Position numbers and translations under genes: made by a program
Shown: one piece after another, positions 9,050-17,902 of the stretch
How the letters are laid out: every line of letters starts with the position of its first letter
Numbering within the stretch: the first letter of the stretch is position 1
Notes under the pieces: model-generated
The model's database searches: none
Told to the model about the DNA's origin: nothing
What the model saw: only the letters and a program-made list of their open reading frames with translations
Assembly (NCBI RefSeq): GCF_002906855.1
Contig: NZ_MINI01000028.1
Span: forward strand, 1 to 64,000
From: Pseudomonas putida
GTDB lineage: Bacteria > Pseudomonadota > Gammaproteobacteria > Pseudomonadales > Pseudomonadaceae
DNA: 64,000 nt
Direction: 5' to 3'

Positions 9050-11928
9050 TCAATTACTTCGACCCCGCTTCTGATAAAAGCAGCGACCTCGGCACGCCGG
9101 CTCGCGACAGCGATGTGCAGATCAGCCTGAACATCGATGGCCGCAGCATCAGCGTGCCGGCCGGCACCTCGGTGATGCGCGCCGCTGCCATGCTCGGTAC
9201 CAGCATCCCCAAACTGTGCGCCACCGACAGCCTCGAGGCGTTCGGCTCATGCCGCATGTGCATGGTGGAAATCGACGGCATGCGTGGCTACCCGGCCTCG
9301 TGCACCACTCCGGTCAGCGAAGGCATGGTCGTGCGCACGCAAACCCCGCGCCTGGCCGACCTGCGCCGCAATGTGATGGAACTGTACATCTCCGACCACC
9401 CGCTGGACTGCCTGACCTGCTCGGCCAATGGCAACTGCGAACTGCAGACCGTTGCCGGCCAGGTCGGCCTGCGCGAGGTGCGCTACGGCTATGACGGCGC
9501 CAACCATCTGGCCGAGAAGAAAGACACCTCCAACCCTTATTTCGACTACGAACCCAGCAAGTGCATCGTCTGCAGCCGCTGCGTGCGTGCCTGCGAGGAC
9601 ATTCAGGGCACCTTCGCCCTGACCATCACCGGGCGTGGTTTCGATTCGCGGGTGGCAGCGGCCGGCGGCGACAACTTCCTGGCCTCCGAATGCGTGTCGT
9701 GCGGCGCCTGCGTGCAGGCCTGCCCGACCGCGACGCTCACCGAGAAGAGCCTGGTCCAGCTGGGCCAGCCCGAGCGTGCAGTGATCACCACCTGCGCCTA
9801 CTGTGGCGTTGGCTGCTCGTTCCGCGCCGAGATGAAGGGCGACCAGCTGGTGCGTATGGTCCCGGACAAGAACGGCGGCGCCAACCACGGCCACGCCTGC
9901 GTCAAGGGCCGCTTCGCCTGGGGCTATGCCACCCACCCCGACCGCATCACCAAGCCGATGATCCGCAAGCGCCTGGAAGACCCGTGGCAGGAAGTCAGCT
10001 GGGATGAGGCGGTGACCTACGCCGCCAGCGAGTTCCGCCGTATCCAGCTCAAGTACGGGCGCGACTCCATTGGCGGTATCACTTCCAGCCGCTGCACCAA
10101 CGAAGAAGCCTACCTGGTGCAAAAACTGGTGCGCACGGCGTTCGGCAACAACAACGTCGACACCTGCGCACGGGTTTGCCACTCGCCGACCGGCTATGGC
10201 CTGAAGCAGACGCTGGGCGAGTCGGCCGGCACCCAGAGCTTCGACTCGGTGATGCAGGCCGACGTGATCCTGGTGATCGGCGCCAACCCCACCGACGCCC
10301 ACCCGGTATTCGGTTCGCAGCTCAAGCGCCGCCTGCGCCAGGGCGCACGGCTGATCGTCATCGACCCGCGGCGCATCGACCTGGTCGACTCGCCCCACGC
10401 CCGTGCCGAACTGCACCTGCAGCTGCGCCCAGGTACCAACGTGGCCATGCTCAATGCCCTGGCCCACGTGATCGTCAGCGAGGGCCTGCTGGCCCAGCGT
10501 TTCATTGACGCCCGCTGCGAGACCGAGGACTTCGCCCGCTGGCGTGCCTTCGTCAGCCTGCCGGAAAACGCCCCGGAAACCCTGGGGCCTGTATGCGGCG
10601 TGCCCGCCGAGCACATCCGCGCCGCTGCCCGGCTGTACGCCACCGGTGGCAACGCGGCGATCTACTATGGCCTGGGGGTGACCGAACACAGCCAGGGCAG
10701 TACTGCGGTGATGGGCATCGCCAACCTGGCCATGGCCACCGGCAACATCGGCCGCGAAGGGGTCGGGGTGAACCCGCTGCGCGGGCAGAACAACGTGCAG
10801 GGTTCCTGCGACATGGGCTCGTTCCCCCATGAGCTGCCCGGCTACCGGCACATCTCCAATGAGGGCGTGCGCGCCGAGTTCGAGCAGGCCTGGGGCGTGA
10901 CCCTGCAACCTGACCCAGGCCTGCGCATCCCCAACATGTTCGAGGCGGCGCTGGATGGCAGTTTCAAGGCGCTGTACTGCCAGGGAGAGGACATCGCCCA
11001 GAGCGACCCCAACACCCAGCACGTCACCGCCGCCCTGCGCGCCATGGAGTGCGTGGTGGTGCAGGACATCTTCCTCAACGAGACGGCCAAGTTCGCCCAC
11101 GTGTTCCTGCCGGGCAGCTCGTTCCTCGAGAAGGACGGCACCTTCACCAACGCCGAGCGGCGTATCTCGCGGGTGCGCAAGGTCATGGAGCCGCTGGCCG
11201 GCAAGGCCGACTGGGAGGCTACCGTGGCCCTGGCCAATGCCCTGGGTTACCCGATGAACTACCGCCACCCGTCCGAGATCATGGACGAGATCGCCCGCCT
11301 GACGCCGAGCTTCCACCGCGTCAGCTATGCCGAGATCGACCGCCACGGCAGCCTGCAATGGCCGTGCAACGACGCCGCCCCGGACGGTACCCCGACCATG
11401 CACATCGACCAGTTCGTGCGCGGCAAGGGGCGCTTCATGCTGACCGGTTATGTGCCCACCGACGAAAAGGTCAATGGCCGCTATCCGCTGCTGCTGACCA
11501 CCGGGCGCATCCTCAGCCAGTACAACGTCGGCGCCCAGACCCGGCGCACCGCCAACACTGCCTGGCACGATGCCGACCGGCTGGAGATTCACCCCAACGA
11601 CGCCGAAAGCCGTGGCATCCACGATGGCGACTGGGTCGGCATCGGTAGCCGTGCGGGGCAGACCGTGCTGCGCGCCAAGGTCAGCGAGCGGGTGGCCCCT
11701 GGGGTGGTCTACACCACCTTCCACTTCCCCGAGTCCGGCGCCAACGTGATCACCACCGACAACTCCGACTGGGCCACCAACTGCCCGGAATACAAGGTCA
11801 CGGCGGTGGAGGTGGTGAAGGTGTTCCAGCCGTCGGAATGGCAAAAACGCTACCAGGATTTCAGTGACGAACAGCGGCGCCTGCTTCAGGAGCGCCGCAC
11901 GGCGGAAAAAGCCGAGGTGCGCCGATGA
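9046..11928 (+). CDS. fdsA: formate dehydrogenase alpha (catalytic) subunit
   Basis: A 960-residue molybdopterin enzyme that oxidises formate to CO2. In order it shows an N-terminal [2Fe-2S] ferredoxin domain (CATDS...CRMCMVEI...C), a NuoG-type segment (CLTCSANGNC), two [4Fe-4S] motifs (CIVCSRCVRAC and CVSCGACVQAC), the bis-MGD domain cluster CAYCGVGC, and DTCARVCHSPT with the catalytic Cys-His pair, so this is the cysteine form and not selenocysteine. I chose GTG at 9046, preceded by GGAGG and overlapping the fdsB stop, because the frame upstream runs inside fdsB. Confidence 0.92.
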   Translation: MINYFDPASDKSSDLGTPARDSDVQISLNIDGRSISVPAGTSVMRAAAMLGTSIPKLCATDSLEAFGSCRMCMVEIDGMRGYPASCTTPVSEGMVVRTQTPRLADLRRNVMELYISDHPLDCLTCSANGNCELQTVAGQVGLREVRYGYDGANHLAEKKDTSNPYFDYEPSKCIVCSRCVRACEDIQGTFALTITGRGFDSRVAAAGGDNFLASECVSCGACVQACPTATLTEKSLVQLGQPERAVITTCAYCGVGCSFRAEMKGDQLVRMVPDKNGGANHGHACVKGRFAWGYATHPDRITKPMIRKRLEDPWQEVSWDEAVTYAASEFRRIQLKYGRDSIGGITSSRCTNEEAYLVQKLVRTAFGNNNVDTCARVCHSPTGYGLKQTLGESAGTQSFDSVMQADVILVIGANPTDAHPVFGSQLKRRLRQGARLIVIDPRRIDLVDSPHARAELHLQLRPGTNVAMLNALAHVIVSEGLLAQRFIDARCETEDFARWRAFVSLPENAPETLGPVCGVPAEHIRAAARLYATGGNAAIYYGLGVTEHSQGSTAVMGIANLAMATGNIGREGVGVNPLRGQNNVQGSCDMGSFPHELPGYRHISNEGVRAEFEQAWGVTLQPDPGLRIPNMFEAALDGSFKALYCQGEDIAQSDPNTQHVTAALRAMECVVVQDIFLNETAKFAHVFLPGSSFLEKDGTFTNAERRISRVRKVMEPLAGKADWEATVALANALGYPMNYRHPSEIMDEIARLTPSFHRVSYAEIDRHGSLQWPCNDAAPDGTPTMHIDQFVRGKGRFMLTGYVPTDEKVNGRYPLLLTTGRILSQYNVGAQTRRTANTAWHDADRLEIHPNDAESRGIHDGDWVGIGSRAGQTVLRAKVSERVAPGVVYTTFHFPESGANVITTDNSDWATNCPEYKVTAVEVVKVFQPSEWQKRYQDFSDEQRRLLQERRTAEKAEVRR

Positions 11929-12128
11929 GCAGTGACAACCTGGTCAAGATGGCCAACCAGATCGCCCACTACTTCGACAGCGAGCCTGATCGGGCGCTGG
12001 CGGTGCAGGGGGTGAGGCAGCATCTGAACAGCTTCTGGACACCGGCCATGCGTCGGCAGCTGGGCGAGTGGATTGCCGACCATGGTCAGGAAGGGCTGGA
12101 TGCCAAGGTGGTGGAGGCCCTGGCATAG
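11925..12128 (+). CDS. fdsD: formate dehydrogenase delta subunit
   Basis: A 67-residue protein that matches the small FdsD subunit/assembly factor family (NLVKMANQIAHYF, FWTPAMRRQL). It overlaps the fdsA stop by four bases (ATGA) and closes the operon. No fdsC-type sulfurtransferase gene follows, so that function must lie elsewhere. Confidence 0.88.
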   Translation: MSSDNLVKMANQIAHYFDSEPDRALAVQGVRQHLNSFWTPAMRRQLGEWIADHGQEGLDAKVVEALA

Positions 12129-12139
12129 CGCTGGCCTGT

Positions 12140-12221
12140 GCCGGCCTCTTCGCGGGGCAAGCCCGCTCCTACAGGTAATCACCGGCCTTTAGGAGCGGGC
12201 TTGCCCCGCGAAAGGGCCGGT
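12140..12221. repeat. inverted pair of P. putida REP elements
   Basis: A 35-bp REP at 12140-12174 (core CGCGGGGCAAGCCCGCTCCT) is followed by a reverse-complement copy at 12188-12221. Such extragenic palindromes are abundant in P. putida. Here they lie after the fds operon and may stop transcription or protect the mRNA end. Confidence 0.9.
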
Positions 12222-12309
12222 ACAGAAAAAATGAAATGTCCGTCATTTATGCAAGACGAACCCCACCGCGATGCTACGCTCGCGGAAACACTCGTGACGG
12301 ATATTTCCT

Positions 12310-14115
12310 ATGGACATGAACTGGCACCAGGCCCTGCAAGAGAGCCTGAGCTGGCTTGCAATCGCCTCGTTCATCACCCTCATCGGCTTCACCGCCGCTG
12401 CTTCACTGGCCGTGCGCTACACGCGCTGGGGCAGCCAGTTCTGGCAGTTGGCGGGGCCGTACTTCACCTTCCGGCGCAGCTGGCGCCCGTTGCTGGTGTT
12501 CGGCCTGCTGCTGGTACTGACGTTGTTCTCGGTGCGCCTGAACGTGCTGTTCTCGTTCTGGTACAACGGCTTCTACAGCGCCCTGCAGGCACTCGACCAG
12601 ACGGCCTTCTGGTACCTGCTGGGGGTGTTCGCGGTGCTTGCCACCATCCACGTGCTGCGCTCGCTGTTCGCCTTCTACGTAACCCAGGCGTTCAGCATCC
12701 AGTGGCGGGTGTGGCTGACCGAGCGCCTGACCGGCGACTGGATGAAAGGCGATGCCTATTACCGCGGTCGCTTCCTCGCCGAGCCGGTGGACAACCCCGA
12801 CCAGCGTATCGAACTGGACGTCAGCGCGTTCGTCAGCAACTCGGTGTCGCTGGCCCTGGGCGCGGTCAGCGCGTTGGTCTCGCTGGTGGCCTTTACCGGC
12901 ATCCTCTGGGGGCTGTCGGCGCCGCTGACGCTGGCGGGGTATGAGATTCCCCGGGCGATGGTGTTTGCGGTCTACATCTATGTGCTGATCGCCACCTGGA
13001 TCGCCTTCCGCCTCGGCCAGCCGTTGATCCGCCTGAACTTCCTCAACGAAAAACTCACGGCGAACTTCCGTTATGCGCTGATGCGCCTGCGCGAGAACGC
13101 CGAGAACATCGCCTTTTACCAGGGTGCGCCGGTCGAACGGGCAACCCTGCTGGGGCGCTTCGGTGCGCTGATCGTCAACGTCTGGGCACTGGTGTTCCGG
13201 AACCTGAAATTCAGCGGCTTCAACCTTGGTGTCAGCCAGGTTGCCGTTGTGTTCCCTTTCATCCTGCAGGCACCGCGCTTCTTCAGCGGGGCAATCAAGC
13301 TGGGTGACGTGATGCAGACCGCCCAGGCGTTCGGCCAGGTGCAGGATTCGCTGTCGTTCTTCCGTGAGTCCTACGACACCTTCGCTCAGTACCGCGCCAC
13401 CCTCGACCGTTTGACCGGTTTCCTCGATGCCAACGACCAGGCCAGCGCGCTGCCACGGGTGCTGGTCGAAGACCAGCCGCGGGCGCTGGACATCATCGGC
13501 CTGCAGGTACTGCGCCCGGACGGCCACGCACTGATCGCCGACCTCGACTTGCGCCTGCACGGTGGCCAGGCGCTGCTGATCAAAGGGCCGTCGGGCAGTG
13601 GCAAGACCACCTTGCTGCGCGCCTTGGCGGGGTTGTGGCCGTATGCCGAGGGCGAGGTCCGGCGGCCGTTGGGCACCCAGGCGTTGTTCCTGTCGCAGCG
13701 GCCTTACCTGCCGTTGGGCGACCTGCGCACGGCCATTGCCTACCCGGCCGACAGCCAGCCGGAGGATGAAGCACGCATGCAGCAGGCCCTGCGCGAGGTC
13801 AACCTGGCACACCTGGCCGAGCGGCTGGCAGTGAATTGCGACTGGTCGAACATTCTCTCGGTCGGTGAGCAGCAGCGCCTGGCGTTTGCCCGGGTGCTGT
13901 TCAACCGGCCGCAGGTGGTGTTCCTCGACGAGTCCACCTCGGCGATGGACGAAGGGCTGGAGCACGCGATGTATGCGTTGCTGCGCAAAGAGATGCCGGA
14001 GACCTTGCTGGTGAGCGTGGGGCATCGCAGCACCTTGGCCGACTTCCATACCCACCGGCTGGAAGTGGATGGGCAGGGCGGCTGGGCGCTGCGCCAGCAG
14101 GAGGTTCTGGCTTAG
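12310..14115 (+). CDS. SbmA/BacA-type ABC transporter, fused permease-ATPase
   Basis: A 601-residue half-transporter. Residues 1-330 hold about six membrane spans of the SbmA/BacA type with the EPVDNPDQRI segment. The C-terminal ATPase has Walker A (GPSGSGKTT), signature SVGEQQRLAFARVL and Walker B (VVFLDESTSAMDE). The relatives (E. coli YddA, mycobacterial Rv1819c) move peptides or cobalamin across the inner membrane. The substrate is unknown here. It is monocistronic: REP elements stand before it and a chimeric REP after it. Confidence 0.85.
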   Translation: MDMNWHQALQESLSWLAIASFITLIGFTAAASLAVRYTRWGSQFWQLAGPYFTFRRSWRPLLVFGLLLVLTLFSVRLNVLFSFWYNGFYSALQALDQTAFWYLLGVFAVLATIHVLRSLFAFYVTQAFSIQWRVWLTERLTGDWMKGDAYYRGRFLAEPVDNPDQRIELDVSAFVSNSVSLALGAVSALVSLVAFTGILWGLSAPLTLAGYEIPRAMVFAVYIYVLIATWIAFRLGQPLIRLNFLNEKLTANFRYALMRLRENAENIAFYQGAPVERATLLGRFGALIVNVWALVFRNLKFSGFNLGVSQVAVVFPFILQAPRFFSGAIKLGDVMQTAQAFGQVQDSLSFFRESYDTFAQYRATLDRLTGFLDANDQASALPRVLVEDQPRALDIIGLQVLRPDGHALIADLDLRLHGGQALLIKGPSGSGKTTLLRALAGLWPYAEGEVRRPLGTQALFLSQRPYLPLGDLRTAIAYPADSQPEDEARMQQALREVNLAHLAERLAVNCDWSNILSVGEQQRLAFARVLFNRPQVVFLDESTSAMDEGLEHAMYALLRKEMPETLLVSVGHRSTLADFHTHRLEVDGQGGWALRQQEVLA

Positions 14116-14162
14116 CGGTTGTCATTGCCGGCCTCTTCGCGGGTTCTGGCTTAGAGGCCGGC
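14103..14162. repeat. REP half with a copy of the upstream gene end as its loop
   Basis: GGTTCTGGCTTAG, the last codons of the ABC-transporter gene (14103-14115), recurs exactly at 14142-14154. The second copy sits inside a REP that begins normally (GCCGGCCTCTTCGCGG) and closes with GAGGCCGGC, giving a perfect 9-bp stem (14127-14135 with 14154-14162). Confidence 0.75.
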
Positions 14163-14177
14163 ACTGGCAACAAAGAT

Positions 14178-14882
14178 TCAGGGCTGGTGCTCGGCATCCA
14201 GCATCACAATCAGTTCAGCCCCTTCATTTCGCACATTCCCCACGTCCTTGCCCACCGCAAACCACTCGAACGCCTCCACCGGCAAGCATTGCTCCCGCGC
14301 CAGGCGTTCGGCCTCCTCGGCTGGTACTTCAGGGTCGATCCACGCCCGGGCATGCTCCGGGCTCAGCACCAGGGGCCGGCGATCATGGATATCGACCATC
14401 CCCGCATCGCTGGCGGCGGTGATGATGACGAAGCCATCTCCCTCGTTCGGCTCCATCCCCGCATGCACCTCGGCCAGCGCCGCCATGAACATCGGCGCCT
14501 GGCTTTTCAGGCGAATGAACCAGGGCTGCTTGCTCTTGGGGTCCTGTGGGTCGGCCACCCACTCATACCAGCCATCGGCCATTACCAAGGCTCGCCCTTG
14601 CGGCCAAAGGGCCTTGAAGAACTTGCCGGTGGTCACCGTCTCGACCCGCGCGTTGATCGGTGCCGGCCGTTTACCCGTGGCCCAGAACGGTGCCCAACCC
14701 CAATGGCAAGGGTCGATGCGCAGGCCATCGGTGGCGTGATGCAGGACCAGCACGCGGCTGCCGGGGGCAACGTTGTAGCGGCCGATCGGCACGTTGTCGT
14801 AGCCGCTGATCACGTCCTGCTCGGCGTCCAGTTCACGCAGGTAGTCGGCCAGGCCCTGGTACTGGGCGAAGCGTCCACACAT
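14178..14882 (-). CDS. SRAP-family abasic-site DNA-protein crosslinking protein (YedK/HMCES)
   Basis: A 234-residue SOS-response-associated peptidase family protein. The family uses Cys2 to form a thiazolidine crosslink with abasic sites in single-stranded DNA. Visible residues are MCGRF at the start (so ATG at 14882, not 14897), NVAPG, PINARVET, the GWYEW glutamate and IHDRRP histidine. It is divergent from umuD, and the LexA box between them could control both. Confidence 0.92.
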   Translation of the reverse strand: MCGRFAQYQGLADYLRELDAEQDVISGYDNVPIGRYNVAPGSRVLVLHHATDGLRIDPCHWGWAPFWATGKRPAPINARVETVTTGKFFKALWPQGRALVMADGWYEWVADPQDPKSKQPWFIRLKSQAPMFMAALAEVHAGMEPNEGDGFVIITAASDAGMVDIHDRRPLVLSPEHARAWIDPEVPAEEAERLAREQCLPVEAFEWFAVGKDVGNVRNEGAELIVMLDAEHQP

Positions 14883-14948
14883 GGCATGTACCCCCACTTG
14901 TCGAAATATCCTACGGCGAAATTGACCGGATACCCGCTACGGCGTTTA

Positions 14949-14964
14949 CTGTATATATATACAG
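14949..14964. promoter_or_regulatory. LexA (SOS) box
   Basis: CTGTATATATATACAG is a perfect CTG-N10-CAG LexA operator with the optimal alternating TA core. It lies 20 bases before the umuD start and 67 bases before the divergent SRAP gene. Confidence 0.93.
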
Positions 14965-14984
14965 TTTACTATCAAGGCCGTCGC

Positions 14985-15416
14985 ATGATTTCCATCCTGG
15001 GTCCCATCACCGGCGGCAGTGCTGCCGTGCCGCGCTACCTGTTCCGTGTCCCGGCGGGCTTTCCGTCGCCAGCCGCCGACCACATGGAGCAACCCATCTC
15101 GCTGGACGAGCTGCTCAACCTGCGCGCACCGCACATCTATCTGGTCAGGATAGACGGCGACAGCATGCAGGGGGCCGGTATCTTCGATGGCGACCTGGTG
15201 CTGGTCGACCGCTCGATCGAGCCGCGCCATGGCCATATCGTGATTGCCGCGGTCAACGGCGAGCCCTTGTGCAAGCGGCTGCAGCGCGTCGCCGGGCAAG
15301 TGCTGCTGCGCTCGGAGAACCCACGCTATGCGCCACGCTACATCATGGAGGGTGACGACTTCATGATCTGGGGCGTGGTGACCTTCAGTGTGCGCAGCCA
15401 TGACCCGGCAGCCTGA
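14985..15416 (+). CDS. umuD: UmuD-type SOS mutagenesis peptidase (orphan)
   Basis: A 143-residue LexA-fold self-cleaving protein. The Ser-Lys dyad falls at Ser60 (GDSMQGAGI) and Lys97 (NGEPLCKRL), the same numbers as in E. coli UmuD, and the cleavage site is Ala24-Gly25 in VPAGFPSPAAD. After RecA-stimulated cleavage, UmuD' normally forms polymerase V with UmuC. Here no umuC follows; the next gene converges from the other strand. The only umuC in the window is the truncated one at its left end, about 14 kb away. A strong LexA box stands directly upstream. Confidence 0.92.
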   Translation: MISILGPITGGSAAVPRYLFRVPAGFPSPAADHMEQPISLDELLNLRAPHIYLVRIDGDSMQGAGIFDGDLVLVDRSIEPRHGHIVIAAVNGEPLCKRLQRVAGQVLLRSENPRYAPRYIMEGDDFMIWGVVTFSVRSHDPAA

Positions 15417-15422
15417 GCCGGC

Positions 15423-16625
15423 TTAGCGCAGCCGCATCACCCCGACCAGAGTGGCACCGGTAAAGCCCGCCCCGACCAGGAAGGTCGCCTGGAACCCGGC
15501 GCCATCCCACAGCAGCCCGGCCACCACGCTGGCGACCAGCAGGGCCACCCCGGTCAGCAGGTTGAACAGGCCGAATGCCGTGCCGCGCAGGTTGGCCGGC
15601 GCGCTGTCGGCGATCAGCGCGGCGAAGATGCCCTGGGTGAAGCCCAGGTGCAGGCCCCAGGCCGCCACGCCCAGTGCCAGCCCGGCCCAGCCTGGCAGCA
15701 AGGCCAGCAACAGGTCGGCGGCGATCAGCAGGGCCAGCCCGATCATCAGCACGCCACGGCGGCCCACCCGGTCCGACAGCGCGCCGGCCGGGTAGGCCGA
15801 CAGCGAATAGGCCAGGGCCATGAGTACCAGCACCGCGGGCGCCCACAATGGCGCAACGCCCATGTCCTGGGCGCGCAGCAGCAGGAATGCCTCGCTGAAA
15901 CGGGCCAGGGTGAACACCATGGCCAGGCCGATCAACCGCCAGTAGGCCGGGCCCAGACGCGCCAACTCATGCAGTGTCAGCGGCGAGCGCACCGGCCGCG
16001 CGCCGGGCGCCGTCTCGGGCTCGCGGACGAAGGCAACGAGAATGTACACGGCGACCAACGCCGGGATCACCGCCACCCAGAACACCGTCTGGAAATGGCT
16101 CGCGGTCAGCCACATCAGCACGATCGCCAGCAATGGGCCGAGGAACGCGCCGACGGTGTCCAGCGTCTGGCGCAGGCCGAAGGCCGCGCCGCGCAGTTCG
16201 GGCGGGGTCACATCGGCCACCAGTGCATCGCGGGGGGCACCGCGGATGCCCTTGCCGATACGGTCGACGAAGCGCGCCGCCGTCAGCCATTCCAGCCCGG
16301 AGGCCATGGGGAATACCGGCTTGGTCAACGCGCCCAGGCCATAGCCCAGCACCGTCAGCAGCTTGCGCTTGCCGAGGCGGTCGCTGAGCGCGCCGGAGAA
16401 GACCTTGGTGATTGCTGCGGTGGCCTCGGCGATGCCCTCGATGAAGCCGACGGCGACCACCGAAGTGCCGAGCACGGTGACCATGTACAGCGGCAGCAGG
16501 GCGTGGATCATTTCCGAGGAAATGTCCATGAACAGCGACACGAAGCCCAGCGCCCAGACGCTGCGCGGAATCTTCGGCAGGACCTTGGCGGTGGTGCTGT
16601 GCTCGGTCTTTTCGGCGCTGCGCAT
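15423..16625 (-). CDS. MFS transporter
   Basis: A 400-residue protein with about twelve hydrophobic spans. The MFS loop motif GALSDRLGKRK is seen after span 2, its second-half counterpart is GALSDRVGRRG, and the subfamily stretch is DRIGKGIRGAPRDAL. It is probably a proton-driven exporter of unknown substrate in the inner membrane. I chose ATG at 16625 over 16685 because the upstream 20 residues are unlike an MFS N-terminus. It converges with umuD, seven bases apart. Confidence 0.82.
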   Translation of the reverse strand: MRSAEKTEHSTTAKVLPKIPRSVWALGFVSLFMDISSEMIHALLPLYMVTVLGTSVVAVGFIEGIAEATAAITKVFSGALSDRLGKRKLLTVLGYGLGALTKPVFPMASGLEWLTAARFVDRIGKGIRGAPRDALVADVTPPELRGAAFGLRQTLDTVGAFLGPLLAIVLMWLTASHFQTVFWVAVIPALVAVYILVAFVREPETAPGARPVRSPLTLHELARLGPAYWRLIGLAMVFTLARFSEAFLLLRAQDMGVAPLWAPAVLVLMALAYSLSAYPAGALSDRVGRRGVLMIGLALLIAADLLLALLPGWAGLALGVAAWGLHLGFTQGIFAALIADSAPANLRGTAFGLFNLLTGVALLVASVVAGLLWDGAGFQATFLVGAGFTGATLVGVMRLR

Positions 16626-17023
16626 CGGGAGTCTCGGCGCGGTTGTCACAGTTCGAAACTGTAGGACTTCGTACGCAGGATGCAAATCGGATGAAGGGCG
16701 GGAGGCAGCATTGGGCCAACTGTTTGAGATAATTACACACGAATTAACGGAGAATGACGAAATGCGCCGGGTCAGTTCTCGGCAAATACAGAACGGCCAT
16801 GGTAGTGAAAGATTTTCCGAGAATTATCCGGCTGCTAGACCGCTGGCGGAATGCGGCGCGAAAAAATGAGCCAAGGCTTTACTACTGCACTAGAAGAGCT
16901 TTTTCTTGTTAAGTAAACGAACCCATTAAGCCGGCTCCTCGATACCAGGGCGCCAGCGGCGGACACCCGTCACCCCGCGCTCAGCGCGCCACGTGCAGCG
17001 CGGCTGGGAGCATGAGCAGGGCA
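16626..17023. other. intergenic region without a supported gene
   Basis: Nearly 400 bases upstream of the MFS gene. Only very short ORFs occur, such as one of 35 codons from 16762 after a purine-rich stretch, and none resembles a known protein. The mixed base composition and the adjacent RES remnant suggest decayed sequence. Confidence 0.4.
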
Positions 17024-17190
17024 TCACTTGTCGTGGGCGCCGACTTGGAACATCCGTGGGTCGTACATGAAATCGTACATTTCAACCACCTGGATCTGGC
17101 TCACCGCTGGGTGGCTGGCGTTGATCACGATGTTGCGTTCCAGCGGCAGAAGGCAATTCGTAGTGGCAAAACGCCAAATAGCGGCCATCA
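17024..17190 (-). pseudogene. C-terminal remnant of a RES-domain protein
   Basis: The minus strand encodes LPLERNIVINASHP and MYDFMYDPRMF, which match the end of RES-domain proteins (pattern P..RN.LINP.HP ... FDPRLF). RES proteins are NAD+-degrading toxins or related enzymes, usually paired with an Xre/Xre-MbcA-type antitoxin. Only about 50 codons remain, and the gene is cut where it meets the heme oxygenase stop codon. No antitoxin gene is nearby. I judge it a broken gene. Confidence 0.55.
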
Positions 17191-17193
17191 AGG

Positions 17194-17775
17194 CTAATTC
17201 AATACATTGCGCTGCCCGAGCCACTGTTCGAAGTGGGTAAAAGTGTCGATGGCGGCCTGTACCGTGGTGGCCTGCGCCGGCCCTTCAGCCGATGCCTGGC
17301 CAAGCCGCTCGAGGAAGCTGCGCCAGTAGCTGCCGGTCAGCGGCCCGTATACATCGAGAAAGGCGGCACCGTTGTCGTGGCCGATGCCCAGGCGCTCGGC
17401 CATCACCCGCTTGAGCACCTGGCCACCCAGGGTCGAGCCCTCCAGCACGTACATCACGCCCAGCGCGCTGGCTTCGTCGTGGATGGCCGGCAGTGCCCGG
17501 CACAGTGGCAGGGCGTCGATGTCGGCTTTGCTCAGCTTCAGGGCCTGCAGGTCACGGGACAAGGACGCGGTCTTGCGGCGTTCTGGTCCCTGATAATCGC
17601 TCAGGTAATGTTCCAGGGGGGCATGAAAACCGTAGTAGGCCTGCAACAGGCGACGGTAGGCAGCACTGTCGAAGCCTGGGCTGAAGAAGGGCAGGCGGGC
17701 TTCCAGCGCCTTGTGGCAGTCACGGGTGCCTTCACGCAAGGCGAGCAGCAAGGGGCTGGTTGAGGTGGCGGGCAT
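17194..17775 (-). CDS. biliverdin-producing heme oxygenase (BphO-like)
   Basis: A 193-residue bacterial heme oxygenase. The proximal heme ligand is His21 in TRDCHKALEARLP, and the distal helix shows VMYVLEGSTLGGQ. It opens heme to biliverdin, CO and iron. In pseudomonads such genes commonly precede a bacteriophytochrome (bphP), which uses the biliverdin. Here no phytochrome follows; the downstream sequence is the RES remnant. It may therefore serve heme iron use or a phytochrome encoded elsewhere. Confidence 0.85.
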   Translation of the reverse strand: MPATSTSPLLLALREGTRDCHKALEARLPFFSPGFDSAAYRRLLQAYYGFHAPLEHYLSDYQGPERRKTASLSRDLQALKLSKADIDALPLCRALPAIHDEASALGVMYVLEGSTLGGQVLKRVMAERLGIGHDNGAAFLDVYGPLTGSYWRSFLERLGQASAEGPAQATTVQAAIDTFTHFEQWLGQRNVLN

Positions 17776-17902
17776 CGATCAAGGGCTCTGGTGGCATTTC
17801 GCCTAGGTTGGAGTGGCGATGCTAACCCGGCGTTCCGCTTTGGCGTGACTTTGTTGCAGTAAAAACGCGGCTGACGTGCTAAACCAGTCGGCCTGACTAT
17901 CA

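Noticed and set aside
9247..11844. Very long open frame (865 codons) on the minus strand opposite fdsA
   Set aside because: It is the antisense frame of a GC-rich gene with strong codon bias. Its product is low-complexity and rich in His, Gly and Val, without any domain.
12140..12221. REP pair as a CRISPR repeat
   Set aside because: Only two copies, inverted to each other, without regular spacers.
12403..14055. 550-codon open frame opposite the ABC-transporter gene
   Set aside because: Same cause as above; the plus-strand gene has complete ABC motifs.
16762..16869. A 35-codon reading frame after AACGGAGAATGACGAA
   Set aside because: It has a purine-rich stretch before it but no recognisable sequence, and it lies in likely decayed DNA. 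Not enough to call a gene.
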